From Hyphomicrobium_A sp963759735 (lineage in GTDB: Bacteria; Pseudomonadota; Alphaproteobacteria; Rhizobiales; Hyphomicrobiaceae), in assembly GCA_963759735.1 (NCBI GenBank), contig CAVXAF010000007.1, forward strand, positions 1,054,001-1,118,000: a stretch of 64,000 bases of DNA, read 5' to 3'. This document shows positions 1 through 8,670 of this stretch, in pieces (positions within the stretch are counted from its first letter, which is position 1; every line of letters begins with the position of its first letter). Under the pieces are notes generated by a model. The model was not told the origin of the DNA. It ran no database searches and was given only the letters and a program-made list of their open reading frames with translations. Made by a program: the position numbers and the translations under genes.

Positions 1-2
1 TG

Positions 3-299
<297 letters not shown>

Positions 300-464
300 G
301 CGCGCGCCTCTCTGCCGACGTATTGTCTCCCGGCGACCGATCGCTGATCTGCGGCAACGCCACGCCAGCGCCTTGTCGCGGCCACGCCAACGCCATGGGC
401 ACGCAGCATCTTGCCGGCAAAGCGCGCCTGGCGTGCCGAGGACTGAGAAACCAAGGAGCACATC

Positions 465-812
465 GTGAAAAAACTGAGATCGGCGGTCGCCTCCGTCGTA
501 TGCGCTTCGCTGCTGCTGCCGGTGCTGCCGTCGGCGCACGCTACGGCTGCCCCCATCGGCAAGACGACCATCACGAATGATGACGGCGCTGTTACACTCG
601 TCGGACGCCGCGGACGCGGTTGGGGGCCAGGTGCCGGCGCCATCATCGGCGGCCTAATCGTCGGTGGTCTCATCGCGGCATCGATCCGCGAGGGCCGGGC
701 CGATGATCGCGATATGCGTCGCTGCGACCGCGACTTCCGCGGCTTTGATCCGCGCTCGGGAACGTACATTGATCGCTACGGCGAAGAGCGTATCTGCCCG
801 TATCTGCGCTAA
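465..812 (+). CDS. BA14K family secreted protein
   Basis: A 115-residue protein with an N-terminal signal peptide (MKKLRSAVASVVCASLLLPV, probable cleavage after residues 27-29), a glycine-rich hydrophobic segment near residues 62-72 (GAIIGGLIVGG) and a C-terminal BA14K-like motif (CDRDFRGFDPRSGTYIDRYG ending in CPYLR). This family was first described as a Brucella immunoreactive 14 kDa antigen and is common in Hyphomicrobiales; its molecular role is not settled, though lectin-like activity has been reported for the Brucella protein. An AAGGAG-like site precedes the ATG. It stands alone between lepA and the next secreted protein. Confidence 0.85.
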   Translation: MKKLRSAVASVVCASLLLPVLPSAHATAAPIGKTTITNDDGAVTLVGRRGRGWGPGAGAIIGGLIVGGLIAASIREGRADDRDMRRCDRDFRGFDPRSGTYIDRYGEERICPYLR

Positions 813-1154
813 GCACTTCGGCCACACGCAAGGCTTTTGTTGAGGCGTCGGTTGCAAACCGGCGCCTCATGTCGTTTCAAGACGCATACGGCGCATCGCC
901 GCAGCACATTAACCTTGCCGTATTCTTACCACACGGCGTGGCACACTCACATGCAACCCGGCACGGTCATCGCCAGTCGATGACCACTGCGTTAGCCGCT
1001 CGACGACAGGCGAGTTGGTAACCGGGGACTGCGCAGGACTGTTCACCTGACGGCTGGCTGTGTGCGGCCGTCGGCGCTGAGCGGGCTGCGAATTGAAATG
1101 GGGCGCGAGCTGTGATCAGCCGTCCCGAAAATCTGTACATACCCAGGAGTAGTC
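813..1154. other. Intergenic region without a recognised gene
   Basis: 342 bases between the BA14K gene and the M15 peptidase-like gene. Directly after the BA14K stop there is an imperfect inverted repeat (AGGCGTCGGTTGCAAACCGGCGCCT) that could be a hairpin but lacks a T-run. I see no coding frame with a convincing start and no RNA gene. Confidence 0.4.
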
Positions 1155-1841
1155 ATGATCAAGCGGCTCTCATCCGCAGCGATCGGCGTTGCGCTCGTTT
1201 TGACCGTCAACTCGGCCCAAGCGGCTCCCTACTTCGGCTACGACGGCCGTAACTACGGCGAGCCCCCACAGGCGCTCAACTGGGGGCGCCCGGAAGCCAA
1301 GAACGTCAAGCGGGTCAAGGACGACCCGCAGGCGCCGCGGAAGTGCCTGACCACCGCCGTGCATGCCGTGCTCGACCAGATCGAAGCGCGTTTTGGACCG
1401 GTGAAGGTGATCTCCACCTGCCGCCCGGGCGCGCGCATCGCCGGCTCGGGACGCATCTCGCGTCACGCCAGCGGCAATGCGGTCGACTTCGAGGCCGGCA
1501 ACCGCAAGGGGGCGATCATCAATTGGCTCGTCGCCAACCACAAGAAGGGTGGGACGATGACCTATCCGGACATGAGCCACATCCACGTCGATGTCGGACA
1601 GCATTTCGTCTCGCTGGCCGGTGGGCGCAAGTATGCGAGCCGTAACACGCGCTCCAGCAACCGCTATGCTTCGAACTCGCGTTACGATCGCGGCTACGAG
1701 CGCACCTCCTATGACCGGGACTCCCGCTCGTACAGCCGCTCACGCCGCTCCTCGTCGCGTGAGGTGGCCTACGAACGCTATTCCGGGAACGGCTCGGGGA
1801 CCGGACGCTACTCGGGTGGCTATGCCACCATGTATCGCTAG
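1155..1841 (+). CDS. Secreted M15-type (YcbK/DUF882-like) murein peptidase homologue
   Basis: 228 residues. Residues 1-23 are a signal peptide ending AQA. Residues ~60-155 match the zinc-dependent Peptidase_M15_3 fold, whose members act on peptidoglycan peptides or are inactive relatives: SRHASGNAVDFEAG supplies the His and Asp ligands and SHIHVDV the second histidine pair. The C-terminal ~65 residues are low complexity, rich in Ser, Arg and Tyr (SRNTRSSNRYASNSRYDRGY), basic and probably disordered, perhaps binding the envelope. A strong hairpin terminator follows, so the gene appears monocistronic. Metal ligands are present, so enzymatic activity is possible, but the substrate is inferred only from the family. 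Confidence 0.75.
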   Translation: MIKRLSSAAIGVALVLTVNSAQAAPYFGYDGRNYGEPPQALNWGRPEAKNVKRVKDDPQAPRKCLTTAVHAVLDQIEARFGPVKVISTCRPGARIAGSGRISRHASGNAVDFEAGNRKGAIINWLVANHKKGGTMTYPDMSHIHVDVGQHFVSLAGGRKYASRNTRSSNRYASNSRYDRGYERTSYDRDSRSYSRSRRSSSREVAYERYSGNGSGTGRYSGGYATMYR

Positions 1842-1901
1842 GACCCAGTTCGGCGTCTCGGCTCTTCTCGAGCCCGGGCGAGCGCCGACCGAGACAACAG
1901 A

Positions 1902-1930
1902 GGGCGCCAGGCTTCTGCCTGGCGCCCTTT
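1902..1930 (+). terminator. Rho-independent terminator after the M15 peptidase-like gene
   Basis: Perfect 10-bp stem GGGCGCCAGG / CCTGGCGCCC with a 6-base loop, followed by TTT. It lies 60 bases after the stop codon of the upstream gene. Confidence 0.75.
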
Positions 1931-2321
1931 CATGTCTGAGCGTCGCCGCCGTCACCGTCATGGCGACAAACCGCGGTCGCCTGGCATGACCAACACGCCG
2001 CAAATTTGCCGCGATCTGAGCTCGTCGGCGCGAGTGTTGAAGCTGAGAATTTGTCTCCGTGATGTGCAGGCAAGTATAGAGAATCACGGGCGTTTGCGGG
2101 CACATAGCGTGCGCTCCGTCAGGCCAGTTCCGGTGGCCTTGAGACGCCTTCCCGTCGCCTTGCCTTTCGTCATTCAGCGGTCCATATAGGGCCAATCGAA
2201 CACGCCTTGGTTCACTCTACGGCGGTGCCGTGTTGCGCCGACACTGGACGTCTCCATCGCGCGATTTGATGTCCTCGGGCATTCGCGCGAGGAGATTGCC
2301 TAATTGCTTTGGAGAGACTTG
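1931..2321. other. Intergenic region and probable long 5' leader of the cold shock gene
   Basis: About 390 bases with no convincing gene. The part just upstream of the cold shock start probably contains its promoter and a long untranslated leader, which is usual for csp mRNAs. I cannot place the promoter with confidence. Confidence 0.35.
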
Positions 2322-2529
2322 ATGGCAAACGGCACTGTGAAGTGGTTCAATGGCCAGAAGGGCTACGGGTTCGTCCAGCCGGACGATGGCGGCAACGACG
2401 TTTTCGTGCACATCTCGGCTGTTGAGCGCGCTGGACTTCTCGACGCTTCGTGAGGGACAGAAGATCGCTTACGAGACCGAGACGGGCCGTAACGGCAAGG
2501 TCGCAGCAGTCAACCTGCGCCCGCTTTAA
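2322..2529 (+). CDS. Cold shock protein (CspA family), frame broken by one extra base
   Basis: A CspA-type single OB-fold RNA chaperone of about 68 residues. The first part reads MANGTVKWFNGQKGYGFVQP with RNP-1 (KGYGFV) and RNP-2 (DVFVHIS). In the raw frame translation stops after GLLDAS, but after removing one base near 2435-2440 (CTTCTC) the protein continues as GLSTLREGQKIAYETE and ends NLRPL, the normal C-terminus. The combined length is a multiple of three plus one, as expected for a single insertion. A GGAGAG sequence lies 6 bases before the ATG. A true pseudogene is possible, but this pattern recurs across the window and points to a base-calling error. Confidence 0.85.
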
Positions 2530-2553
2530 GAACCGCGGAGCTTTTCCGCTCGA

Positions 2554-2588
2554 AGGGGAGCAGGTCCCACTGCTCCCCTACATTTATT
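2554..2588 (+). terminator. Hairpin terminator after the cold shock gene
   Basis: Stem AGGGGAGCA / TGCTCCCCT (9 bp, 8-base loop) starting 25 bases after the csp stop, followed by an AT-rich ACATTTATTT. The T-run is weak, so termination may be partial. Confidence 0.55.
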
Positions 2589-2646
2589 TGGCGATCGACG
2601 CCGGGCTGCATGACTTGCCCAGGACGCCGGCCTAGCAAGGAACCTG

Positions 2647-2931
2647 ATGGCGAAAGAAGAAATGCTCGAGTTTGAAGGCGTGGTGGCGGAGGTCCTTCCC
2701 GACGCACGCTGTCGCGTCAAGCTCGACAACGGACATGAGGTTGTCGCCTACACGTCCGGTCGCATGAAGAAGAACCGCATCCGCATCCTCGCCGGCGATC
2801 GCGTCACCATCGAGATGACGCCTTACGACCTCACGAAGGGGCGCATCAACTTTCGTCATAAGGACGTGCGCGCGGGTGGCCCACCGGCATCGCAGCGTCC
2901 CGGCGGCGCAGGCAACTTCCGCCGCCGCTGA
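2647..2931 (+). CDS. infA: Translation initiation factor IF-1
   Basis: 94 residues, an S1-type OB fold that binds the ribosomal A site during initiation. MAKEEMLEFEGVVAEVLPDA, HEVVAYTSGRMKKNRIRIL and VTIEMTPYDLTKGRI are diagnostic. The C-terminus carries an extension (RHKDVRAGGPPASQRPGG, ending FRRR) beyond the ~72-residue enterobacterial protein; extended IF-1 proteins are frequent in Hyphomicrobiales. The start is fixed by a GGAA site (CAAGGAACCTG) just before ATG. The reading frame is intact. Confidence 0.97.
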   Translation: MAKEEMLEFEGVVAEVLPDARCRVKLDNGHEVVAYTSGRMKKNRIRILAGDRVTIEMTPYDLTKGRINFRHKDVRAGGPPASQRPGGAGNFRRR

Positions 2932-3124
2932 TCGACCGCAAGCGCAAGTTCCGAGAGCGTCGCGATATTGCGGCGCTCTTGTCGTTTGCAGCTATGCATC
3001 GCGACAATTGTGACATGCTGTTCGCGCCAGAGCCCGTGATGCGGGCCAATTGCGTTGTGCGGTTGTATGGCGGCTCCATGATTTAGCCGGGGTTGAGACA
3101 CGCGACTCAGTCATAGGTCGCGTC

Positions 3125-3857
3125 ATGAATGAAACTTGCAAAAATTGGCTCTACCGCCGCCCGGTGGCGTCTGCGCTGGTCGGTGTCGTTGCTCTTGGCC
3201 TCCTGGCCTCATGGCCCGTGCGCGATACGGTCGCGCGCTCGATTGCGGAGGATGGCGCCGTCAGTGCACGAGCACGCGTCATCGACGGCGACACCTTGGA
3301 AATCGACGGCCGCCATGTGCGCCTCGAAGGCATCGACGCGCCCGAGACCGGCCAAACCTGCGCCCGCCAACCGACGGGCACGTGGGACTGCGGTGCGCAG
3401 AGCCTCAGCGCGACTCGCCGAGCTCGTCGGCCGACGTGTCGTGACGTGCGAAAGCCGCGGGAACGATAAATACGGACGCCTTCTAGGCATCTGCTCCGTT
3501 GACGGACAGGACATCAATGCGCAGATGGTGCGCGAGGGCTTCGCCTGGGCCTTTGTCAAATACTCGCGCTCGTATGTGAAGCAGGAGGCCGAAGCGCGCG
3601 CCGAACACGTCGGCATCTGGCAGGCACAGTCGCAGCCGGCCTGGGAGTATCGCGAAACCCGATGGGCGGGCGCAGAGCAGGTGGCACCCCGCGGTTGCGC
3701 CATCAAAGGCAATGTTACCGCGCATGGACAGATCTATCACATGCCGTGGAGCCCCTGGTACGGGAAGGTCAAGGTTGAGGAAGCCAAGGGTGAGCGATGG
3801 TTCTGCAGCGAAGCAGAGGCCATAGGGGCCGGCTGGCGGCCGGTGTCAGCGGAATAA
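3125..3857 (+). CDS. Thermonuclease (staphylococcal nuclease) family protein, one frameshift
   Basis: About 243 residues after correction. A hydrophobic segment at residues ~15-30 (ALVGVVALGLLASWPV) is a signal anchor or signal peptide. The SNase fold follows: ARVIDGDTLEIDGRHVRLEG, IDAPETGQTC, then in the next frame LAELVGRRVVTCESRGNDKY, GRLLGICSVDGQDINAQMV and SRSYVKQEAEAR. The C-terminal ~70 residues resemble the short extracytoplasmic extension of alphaproteobacterial homologues (ending FCSEAEAIGAGWRPV). The two frames join at about 3400-3412, where one extra base (AGCGCGACTCGCC) would explain the break. Likely role: exported phosphodiesterase acting on nucleic acids; the substrate is unproven. 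Confidence 0.8.
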
Positions 3858-3973
3858 CCGCGTTAGCATTCCGTTCACTGAAGATGCGAACTATCTCGCC
3901 AACCATGGAGCTTTACGCTTCCTGAAGAGCGCCGCGGCTAGCGTGTGGCGCTCAGTTGGTTGGGGCAGGGCGT

Positions 3974-4816
3974 ATGAAGTCGGCAGGCGAGACCACGATA
4001 TTACAGGCGATTGCGGCACATCCCTGGGCCAGCTTGCGCGACGGCGTCGTGCTATCGGCCGTGATGGCCTTCTCGGTTCTGGTGGCGCTGCAGTACGACG
4101 TCTTCGGCTTCATTAAATCGTTGGCCTCTCCGCAGCGGAGCATTTCGCCGGCCGAGGCCGTCGTTCTGGGCTGCATCGCCGCTGCCTGCATCTGGTGCTT
4201 CATCGCCCGACGCATGCACGAGGCAGCCGCCGATACTGTGGACTCTGAACTCGTCGCCTCGGAAATGAGCATCTTGCGCGAGCTGGCGATGCGCGATCCG
4301 CTGACCGGTCTTCCCAATCGGCGCGTTCTGCTCGACGCGCTCGATCGTGCCGTGGAGCGGCCACCGTTGCCGGGGACGGCGCACGCCGTCTTCCTGCTCG
4401 ACCTCAACGGCTTCAAGCGCGTCAACGATCGCTACGGCCACGCGGCCGGCGATGAGGTGCTGCGCGCGGTGGTCGGCCGCTTTCAGCGCGCAGCGCGCAC
4501 CGACGACGTGTTCGCCCGTCTCGGCGGCGATGAGTTCGCGGTGCTGGCGCGCAACGTCACCAAAGCCGATGCGCGAGCCATCGGCAGCCGCTTTATAGAC
4601 GCGCTCAGCAACTCGGTGCGCACGGGCGACACCACGCACGATATCGGCGTCGCCATCGGGGCCGCATTGCTGCCCGCCGACGGCGAGACAGCCGAGAAGA
4701 TTTTGCGCCACGCCGATGTCGCGATGTACAGGGCCAAGGAGAACGAAGCTTCCTCGCTCGTCTTTTTCAGTTCCGTCGTGGCCGAAGACGGTCTTGTGCG
4801 CAAAGCGACGGCCTGA
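3974..4816 (+). CDS. Membrane-anchored diguanylate cyclase (GGDEF)
   Basis: 280 residues. Two hydrophobic segments at ~residues 22-40 (VVLSAVMAFSVLVALQYDVF) and ~60-77 (AVVLGCIAAACIWCFIA) form an N-terminal hairpin membrane anchor. A GGDEF domain follows, beginning RDPLTGLPNRRVLLDAL, with FLLDLNGFKRVNDRYGHAAG and an intact active-site signature RLGGDEFAVL, so c-di-GMP synthesis is expected. The end (ILRHADVAMYRAKENE) is the usual one. An upstream in-frame TTG at 3956 would add six residues; I prefer the ATG at 3974. It converges with the cupin gene, leaving only 6 bases between the stops. Confidence 0.88.
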   Translation: MKSAGETTILQAIAAHPWASLRDGVVLSAVMAFSVLVALQYDVFGFIKSLASPQRSISPAEAVVLGCIAAACIWCFIARRMHEAAADTVDSELVASEMSILRELAMRDPLTGLPNRRVLLDALDRAVERPPLPGTAHAVFLLDLNGFKRVNDRYGHAAGDEVLRAVVGRFQRAARTDDVFARLGGDEFAVLARNVTKADARAIGSRFIDALSNSVRTGDTTHDIGVAIGAALLPADGETAEKILRHADVAMYRAKENEASSLVFFSSVVAEDGLVRKATA

Positions 4817-4822
4817 GCCCCG

Positions 4823-6079
4823 TCAGACCGGCAGTATGACCGGCTTGCCGCTGGGAAAACGCTCGATGGCCTCCTGCGTCACGTTTAAGGTCTGCATGAC
4901 CATGGCGTGCGGCGTATGCGTCAGCCAATCCGACAGCGAGACGTCGGCGAAGTACGCGCTCCGGAATACTTCGAGATAGACGAGATCGCTGAGGCCGGTG
5001 TTGCGCAGGTAATGCCCCTGCGAGCGCTTCACGTAGCCGATGTCGCCGGCATTGAAGTTCTGCGTCACCGCATTGGGTCCGGTCTCGAATACGGTAAGCT
5101 CGCCCTCGCCTTCGATTATGTACAACCACTCGTCGGCATTCGGGTGCCAGTGCATCTCGCGCATGCCGCGCGGATGAATGCGCACGAGCGCGGCCGCTAT
5201 CGTCTTTGAAATTTCGAACGTGCTGGAATCGGCGATGCGTACTTCGCCACCACGCGTCTTCTTGACGGGCTCGGTTTCGCCAAGCGGAAAGCTCGAGCGC
5301 AGCCTGGGTACGCCGGCGTTGCCTTGCGCCTGCTGCTGGTCGGCTTCGATGGGACCCGGCAGATTGCCCTGGAAGATATACAGATCCTGCAGCGGCACCT
5401 TGCTGAACGTTTCGATCGGCACGCCGAAGTTCAGCGCCAGCACCTCGGGCGGCGTGTGCGCCATCCACTCGGTGAGCAGGAGGGTGTCAAATTCCGAGGC
5501 GTTGCCGTTATCGAAGCAAAGGACGAACTCGCAGCCGTCTTCGCCGACTCCCTGCAGCGAGTGCGGCAGTCCGGCCGGGAAATACCAAAGACCGTACTCG
5601 CGCACGTCCTCGACGTTGGCGCGGCCATCTGCATCGATGGTGGTGATGCGACAGACGCCCTTCGTCACGAACGCCCACTCGGCAAACACATGCCAGTGCA
5701 TCTCGCGGATACCGCCGCGTGTCAGCCGCATATTGACGCCGGCGATCGTCTCTGAGATCCGGAAATCGGATTGCGTCACTTGACGCGCCCAGCCGCCGTT
5801 CTGGATGCGGCGCGGCGCATTGTTGAAGGACGCCCAGAACATCGGCAGCGAGCCGACGTCGGTGGCGGGTGGTGAAAGCGCGCTGGGAAACTGGCCGGAG
5901 AGCGCCGGATTGTTCGGGCCAATGATGGTGGTGCTGGTCGGATTGCCTTGCGTGTTGACGGCGCCCTGCGGCGGCTCATCGGGATTGCCGAAGGTTGCCG
6001 CTTGCGCGTGTCCCGTAGCGGTCATCAGGCCGCCGGCCGCCGTCGCCACGAGCACGTCGCGACGCGATAGCTTGTCCAT
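4823..6079 (-). CDS. Tat-exported bicupin, oxalate decarboxylase family
   Basis: 418 residues. The N-terminus MDKLSRRDVLVATAAGGLMT is a twin-arginine signal, so the protein is exported folded, probably with bound metal. Two cupin domains follow: the first with REMHWHVFAEWAFV and LPHSLQG, the second with REMHWHPNADEWLYIIEGEG and QGHYLRN. Each provides the HxH...E and distal His of a mononuclear Mn site, as in oxalate decarboxylase/oxidase (oxalate to formate and CO2). A GGAGATCGAGC sequence precedes ATG 6079. The next minus-strand gene upstream is an outer membrane barrel; co-transcription is possible but unproven. Oxalate specificity is inferred from the family, since the lid loop cannot be judged by eye. 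Confidence 0.85.
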   Translation of the reverse strand: MDKLSRRDVLVATAAGGLMTATGHAQAATFGNPDEPPQGAVNTQGNPTSTTIIGPNNPALSGQFPSALSPPATDVGSLPMFWASFNNAPRRIQNGGWARQVTQSDFRISETIAGVNMRLTRGGIREMHWHVFAEWAFVTKGVCRITTIDADGRANVEDVREYGLWYFPAGLPHSLQGVGEDGCEFVLCFDNGNASEFDTLLLTEWMAHTPPEVLALNFGVPIETFSKVPLQDLYIFQGNLPGPIEADQQQAQGNAGVPRLRSSFPLGETEPVKKTRGGEVRIADSSTFEISKTIAAALVRIHPRGMREMHWHPNADEWLYIIEGEGELTVFETGPNAVTQNFNAGDIGYVKRSQGHYLRNTGLSDLVYLEVFRSAYFADVSLSDWLTHTPHAMVMQTLNVTQEAIERFPSGKPVILPV

Positions 6080-6157
6080 GCTCGATCTCCGGGATGCTGA
6101 ATGGCTTGCAAAGCGGCAATGGCGTCGACGCACCTGGACCAATCCCGATAGGGCGAT

Positions 6158-7810
6158 TTATTCGCCGCCATCTCCGAACGTGTAGGAGCCCTGCACGAGA
6201 AGCGCGGCCTGCTCGACGGAATACCGCATCGGCACCAGGTTGCCCGCGCCGCCGAAATCCACCCAACCGTCATCGGTCCACATGCTCCAATAGCGTCCGC
6301 CGACGCCGACGTTGAATTGTTCGGTGACGGCGTAAGAGAGCATCAGCTCGAGCTGGGCGCCGGTGCCATTGCCCCATTCGGGTGACAACAGTGTACGCAG
6401 TACATGATCGTCGGTGCCTGAAAAGCGGACGTAGGGAAGATAGGCTGCGTCGGCGGTCAGCTTCAGTCCCGGCAGAACCTGCAGGTCGACCGCCGCCCCA
6501 AGTCGCAAAGCCCGCCACGTGTCGTCCTCGGCAATGGCAAAGACGCTCGTGGGGATGGGCGTTCCGCAATCGGAGTTCGGATTGGCCAGCTGCGTGCAGC
6601 CGAAGCCCTTCATGTACTGATGCAAGATGCTGTAGCCGATGAAGGGCGCGGCGCGGAAGCGGCGGTCGGACCAGACGTCATAGCCGATGTCGATGACGCC
6701 GTAGCGGATCTCGTCGTCGACCCTGGAGATGGTGTTGGAGTAGGGGACGAAGATGGCGAATGGTATGGCCCAGTCCTCGTCATTGAGGCGCCCCTCGCCT
6801 TGGCCTTTGCCGACGAAACCCTTTGCCATCCATCCCGACGCAGTATCGAGGCGTGCGAACATTTCAGCGCCGTTCGTCGCGTTGCCGCCGTAGGTGAGCC
6901 GCGATGCAAGCGACGCGAGGCCGATACCCTGCAGACCCAGATCCTTCTGGAAGCGCCCCCAGCCGTACACGTAGCGCGCGCCGATCTCGAGGGTCGTGCC
7001 GGCAATGGGCTGCGCGGGCACCCGCTCCGTGAGCGGAGCCCCGCTGCTCGATGCCTCGCCCAGTCGATAGTTGATGCCGAGCTTGAGCAGATGCGCGTCC
7101 GCGGAAATGTCCGTGCCGCGCGAGGCGACCGGCGTCATCGCATTGGGATCTGCGCTGGGTACGGGTTGCAACAGGCCGCTCGGCGTCGACAGTCCATCGT
7201 TGCCGAACGAGAGATAGTCGTACTCGGCTTTCAGCGACCAGCGGTCGGTGATCGCGCGTTCCGCGCCGACGCCGAGCGTCCAGCCCCAGCGGTGGCCGCC
7301 GGCCGAGGTGGGCGGCAGCCCCGCGCCGCCGCTCGTCGTGGCGCTGACATCCAGGTGCTGCCAAGCGACGCCGGCCTTGCCGTATACCAAGGTGCCGGTG
7401 TCGGCGCCGAGCAGCCGGCCGAAGCGGCCGGTCAGCGTGCCGAGCGCGTCGACCTCGACGCGGCAGTTGGCGCTCACGTAGAAGCCGGAAAAGGCAAAGC
7501 ACGTGTTGGTGCCATAGAGGTCGGCCCAACTGACATCAGCCTCGACGCCGAGCACCGTGCGCCCGAGCTGCCAGTTGTAGCCGGCCTGTCCGCCGGCGAC
7601 CGGGCCGGGCGTGCGCACCGTGTCGCCAAAGATTGAGGCACCGAACGGATCGGCGATGTCGTCAAGCTGCAGGGCGCCGCCGAGGTGGGCGCCGATGTAG
7701 AAGCCGCTCCAATTGTATTGCGCCGGTGCATCCAGCTCCTGCGCCTGCGCGGCGGCGGCCAGCAGCACGGACGTGCTCGCACACAACGTCGCAGCCGCCC
7801 GGCGTCGCAT
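6158..7810 (-). CDS. Outer membrane beta-barrel protein, Omp25-like domain plus second barrel
   Basis: 550 residues with a signal peptide (MRRRAAATLCASTSVLLAAA, ending AQA). Residues ~30-265 look like the Omp25/RopB-type porin-like barrel of Hyphomicrobiales (YNWSGFYIGAHLGG, GGQAGYNWQLGRTVLGVEAD, WSLKAEYDYLSFGN, HLLKLGINYRLGE). Residues ~280-550 form a second set of alternating strands (LEIGARYVYGWGRFQKDLGL, GYDVWSDRRFRAAPFIGYS, QFNVGVGGRYWSMWTDDGWV) ending in aromatic-rich VQGSYTFGDGGE. An Omp25-like barrel alone is ~200-250 residues, so this is about twice the usual size. Start chosen at 7810 because GGGAGG lies 6 bases upstream and the signal peptide begins there. No frame break is visible at the junction. 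Confidence 0.75.
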   Translation of the reverse strand: MRRRAAATLCASTSVLLAAAAQAQELDAPAQYNWSGFYIGAHLGGALQLDDIADPFGASIFGDTVRTPGPVAGGQAGYNWQLGRTVLGVEADVSWADLYGTNTCFAFSGFYVSANCRVEVDALGTLTGRFGRLLGADTGTLVYGKAGVAWQHLDVSATTSGGAGLPPTSAGGHRWGWTLGVGAERAITDRWSLKAEYDYLSFGNDGLSTPSGLLQPVPSADPNAMTPVASRGTDISADAHLLKLGINYRLGEASSSGAPLTERVPAQPIAGTTLEIGARYVYGWGRFQKDLGLQGIGLASLASRLTYGGNATNGAEMFARLDTASGWMAKGFVGKGQGEGRLNDEDWAIPFAIFVPYSNTISRVDDEIRYGVIDIGYDVWSDRRFRAAPFIGYSILHQYMKGFGCTQLANPNSDCGTPIPTSVFAIAEDDTWRALRLGAAVDLQVLPGLKLTADAAYLPYVRFSGTDDHVLRTLLSPEWGNGTGAQLELMLSYAVTEQFNVGVGGRYWSMWTDDGWVDFGGAGNLVPMRYSVEQAALLVQGSYTFGDGGE

Positions 7811-8022
7811 CCTGGCCTCCCGTGCCCTTGTCCAGCCGGTATGCCGCAATTCGCCTCGCGTTCGCAGCATGCGGACCAAGTTGGCGGTGGGTGGATATGC
7901 GGGAATGTTCAGTCAGCCGACGTTTCTATGCGACCGGCAGAATATCTTTTGCTGATTAAATTGGTTTGGCGGCGCGATGGCGCACCCTAGTTTCCCACTC
8001 GGTTCTTTTGCGAAGGCTGCCA

Positions 8023-8130
8023 ATGTCGCTTGCCGTGCTCATTTCCTGGTCGGTTCTGCTTTGCGGCTGTGCGTCGGCGGCCCGCATGTGTAGCCCCGCG
8101 CGGCGCCTCCACATGCTTCGCGCTCGCTAG
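8023..8130 (+). CDS. Possible 35-residue small lipoprotein-like peptide
   Basis: A short frame with a GAAGG site before ATG and an N-terminal hydrophobic segment ending in a lipobox-like LLCGC (MSLAVLISWSVLLCGCASAA). The rest is short, basic and unremarkable. It sits in the ~500-base gap between two larger genes. It may be real or a chance frame. Confidence 0.2.
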   Translation: MSLAVLISWSVLLCGCASAARMCSPARRLHMLRAR

Positions 8131-8309
8131 TTCGCCGACCGCTCCCAATCATCTGCTGCAAATTTCCGACGAGTTGGCCCCCTGGTGTGCCGACTTGTCC
8201 CCGTTGGGCGGCGCACGGGTAGCATTGCAGCGGCCGAGGCTCACGCCTCCAACAAGAAACGACGAAGGGATGACGCCTGGATGCACGCTTATCCAATGAA
8301 GGTGTCGAA

Positions 8310-8516
8310 ATGATCGAACTCGTGCTTCTCGCCTGCCTCGTCGAACAGCCTGCCAGCTGCCGCGATGTCGGGTTGGCGTACTCGGCTGAAAATCTCACGC
8401 CGATGCAGTGCATGATGCAGGCGCCGCCGCACATGGCGAAGTGGGTCGGCGAGCATCCCGGCTGGAAAGTCATGAAGTGGACGTGCCGTCGCGCCGGCCG
8501 CTACGCGAAGACATAA
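8310..8516 (+). CDS. Small conserved hypothetical protein with Cys pairs
   Basis: 68 residues: MIELVLLACLVEQPASCRDV followed by ENLTPMQCMMQAPPHMAKWV and HPGWKVMKWTC. Four cysteines and the LTPMQCMMQAP block resemble short uncharacterised proteins I associate with Hyphomicrobiales. The N-terminus is mildly hydrophobic, but a signal peptide is doubtful. GAAGG precedes the ATG by 8 bases. It is followed by a perfect palindromic terminator and so looks monocistronic. No function can be assigned. Confidence 0.6.
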   Translation: MIELVLLACLVEQPASCRDVGLAYSAENLTPMQCMMQAPPHMAKWVGEHPGWKVMKWTCRRAGRYAKT

Positions 8517-8613
8517 TTCTGTCGACGGGGGACGCGGCCGAAGCGCGGCGGTTCTCACACGGATTTCTCGCTGCCGAGCGCTTCCTCCGAGGTCGAGGCC
8601 CTGCGAGTGACTG

Positions 8614-8649
8614 GGGGCCGATGCAGATATCTGCATCGGCCCCTTTTTT
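8614..8649 (+). terminator. Rho-independent terminator, perfect 30-base palindrome
   Basis: GGGGCCGATGCAGAT is followed directly by its exact reverse complement and then TTTTTT. The T-run is on the plus strand, so it serves the small gene ending at 8516. The convergent gene from the other side ends 22 bases beyond it. Confidence 0.85.
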
Positions 8650-8670
8650 CACGTCGGCGAGACCTCAGAG

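Noticed and set aside
2322..2529. Programmed frameshift in the cold shock gene
   Set aside because: No slippery sequence or stimulatory structure is evident, and identical single-base breaks occur in many unrelated genes.
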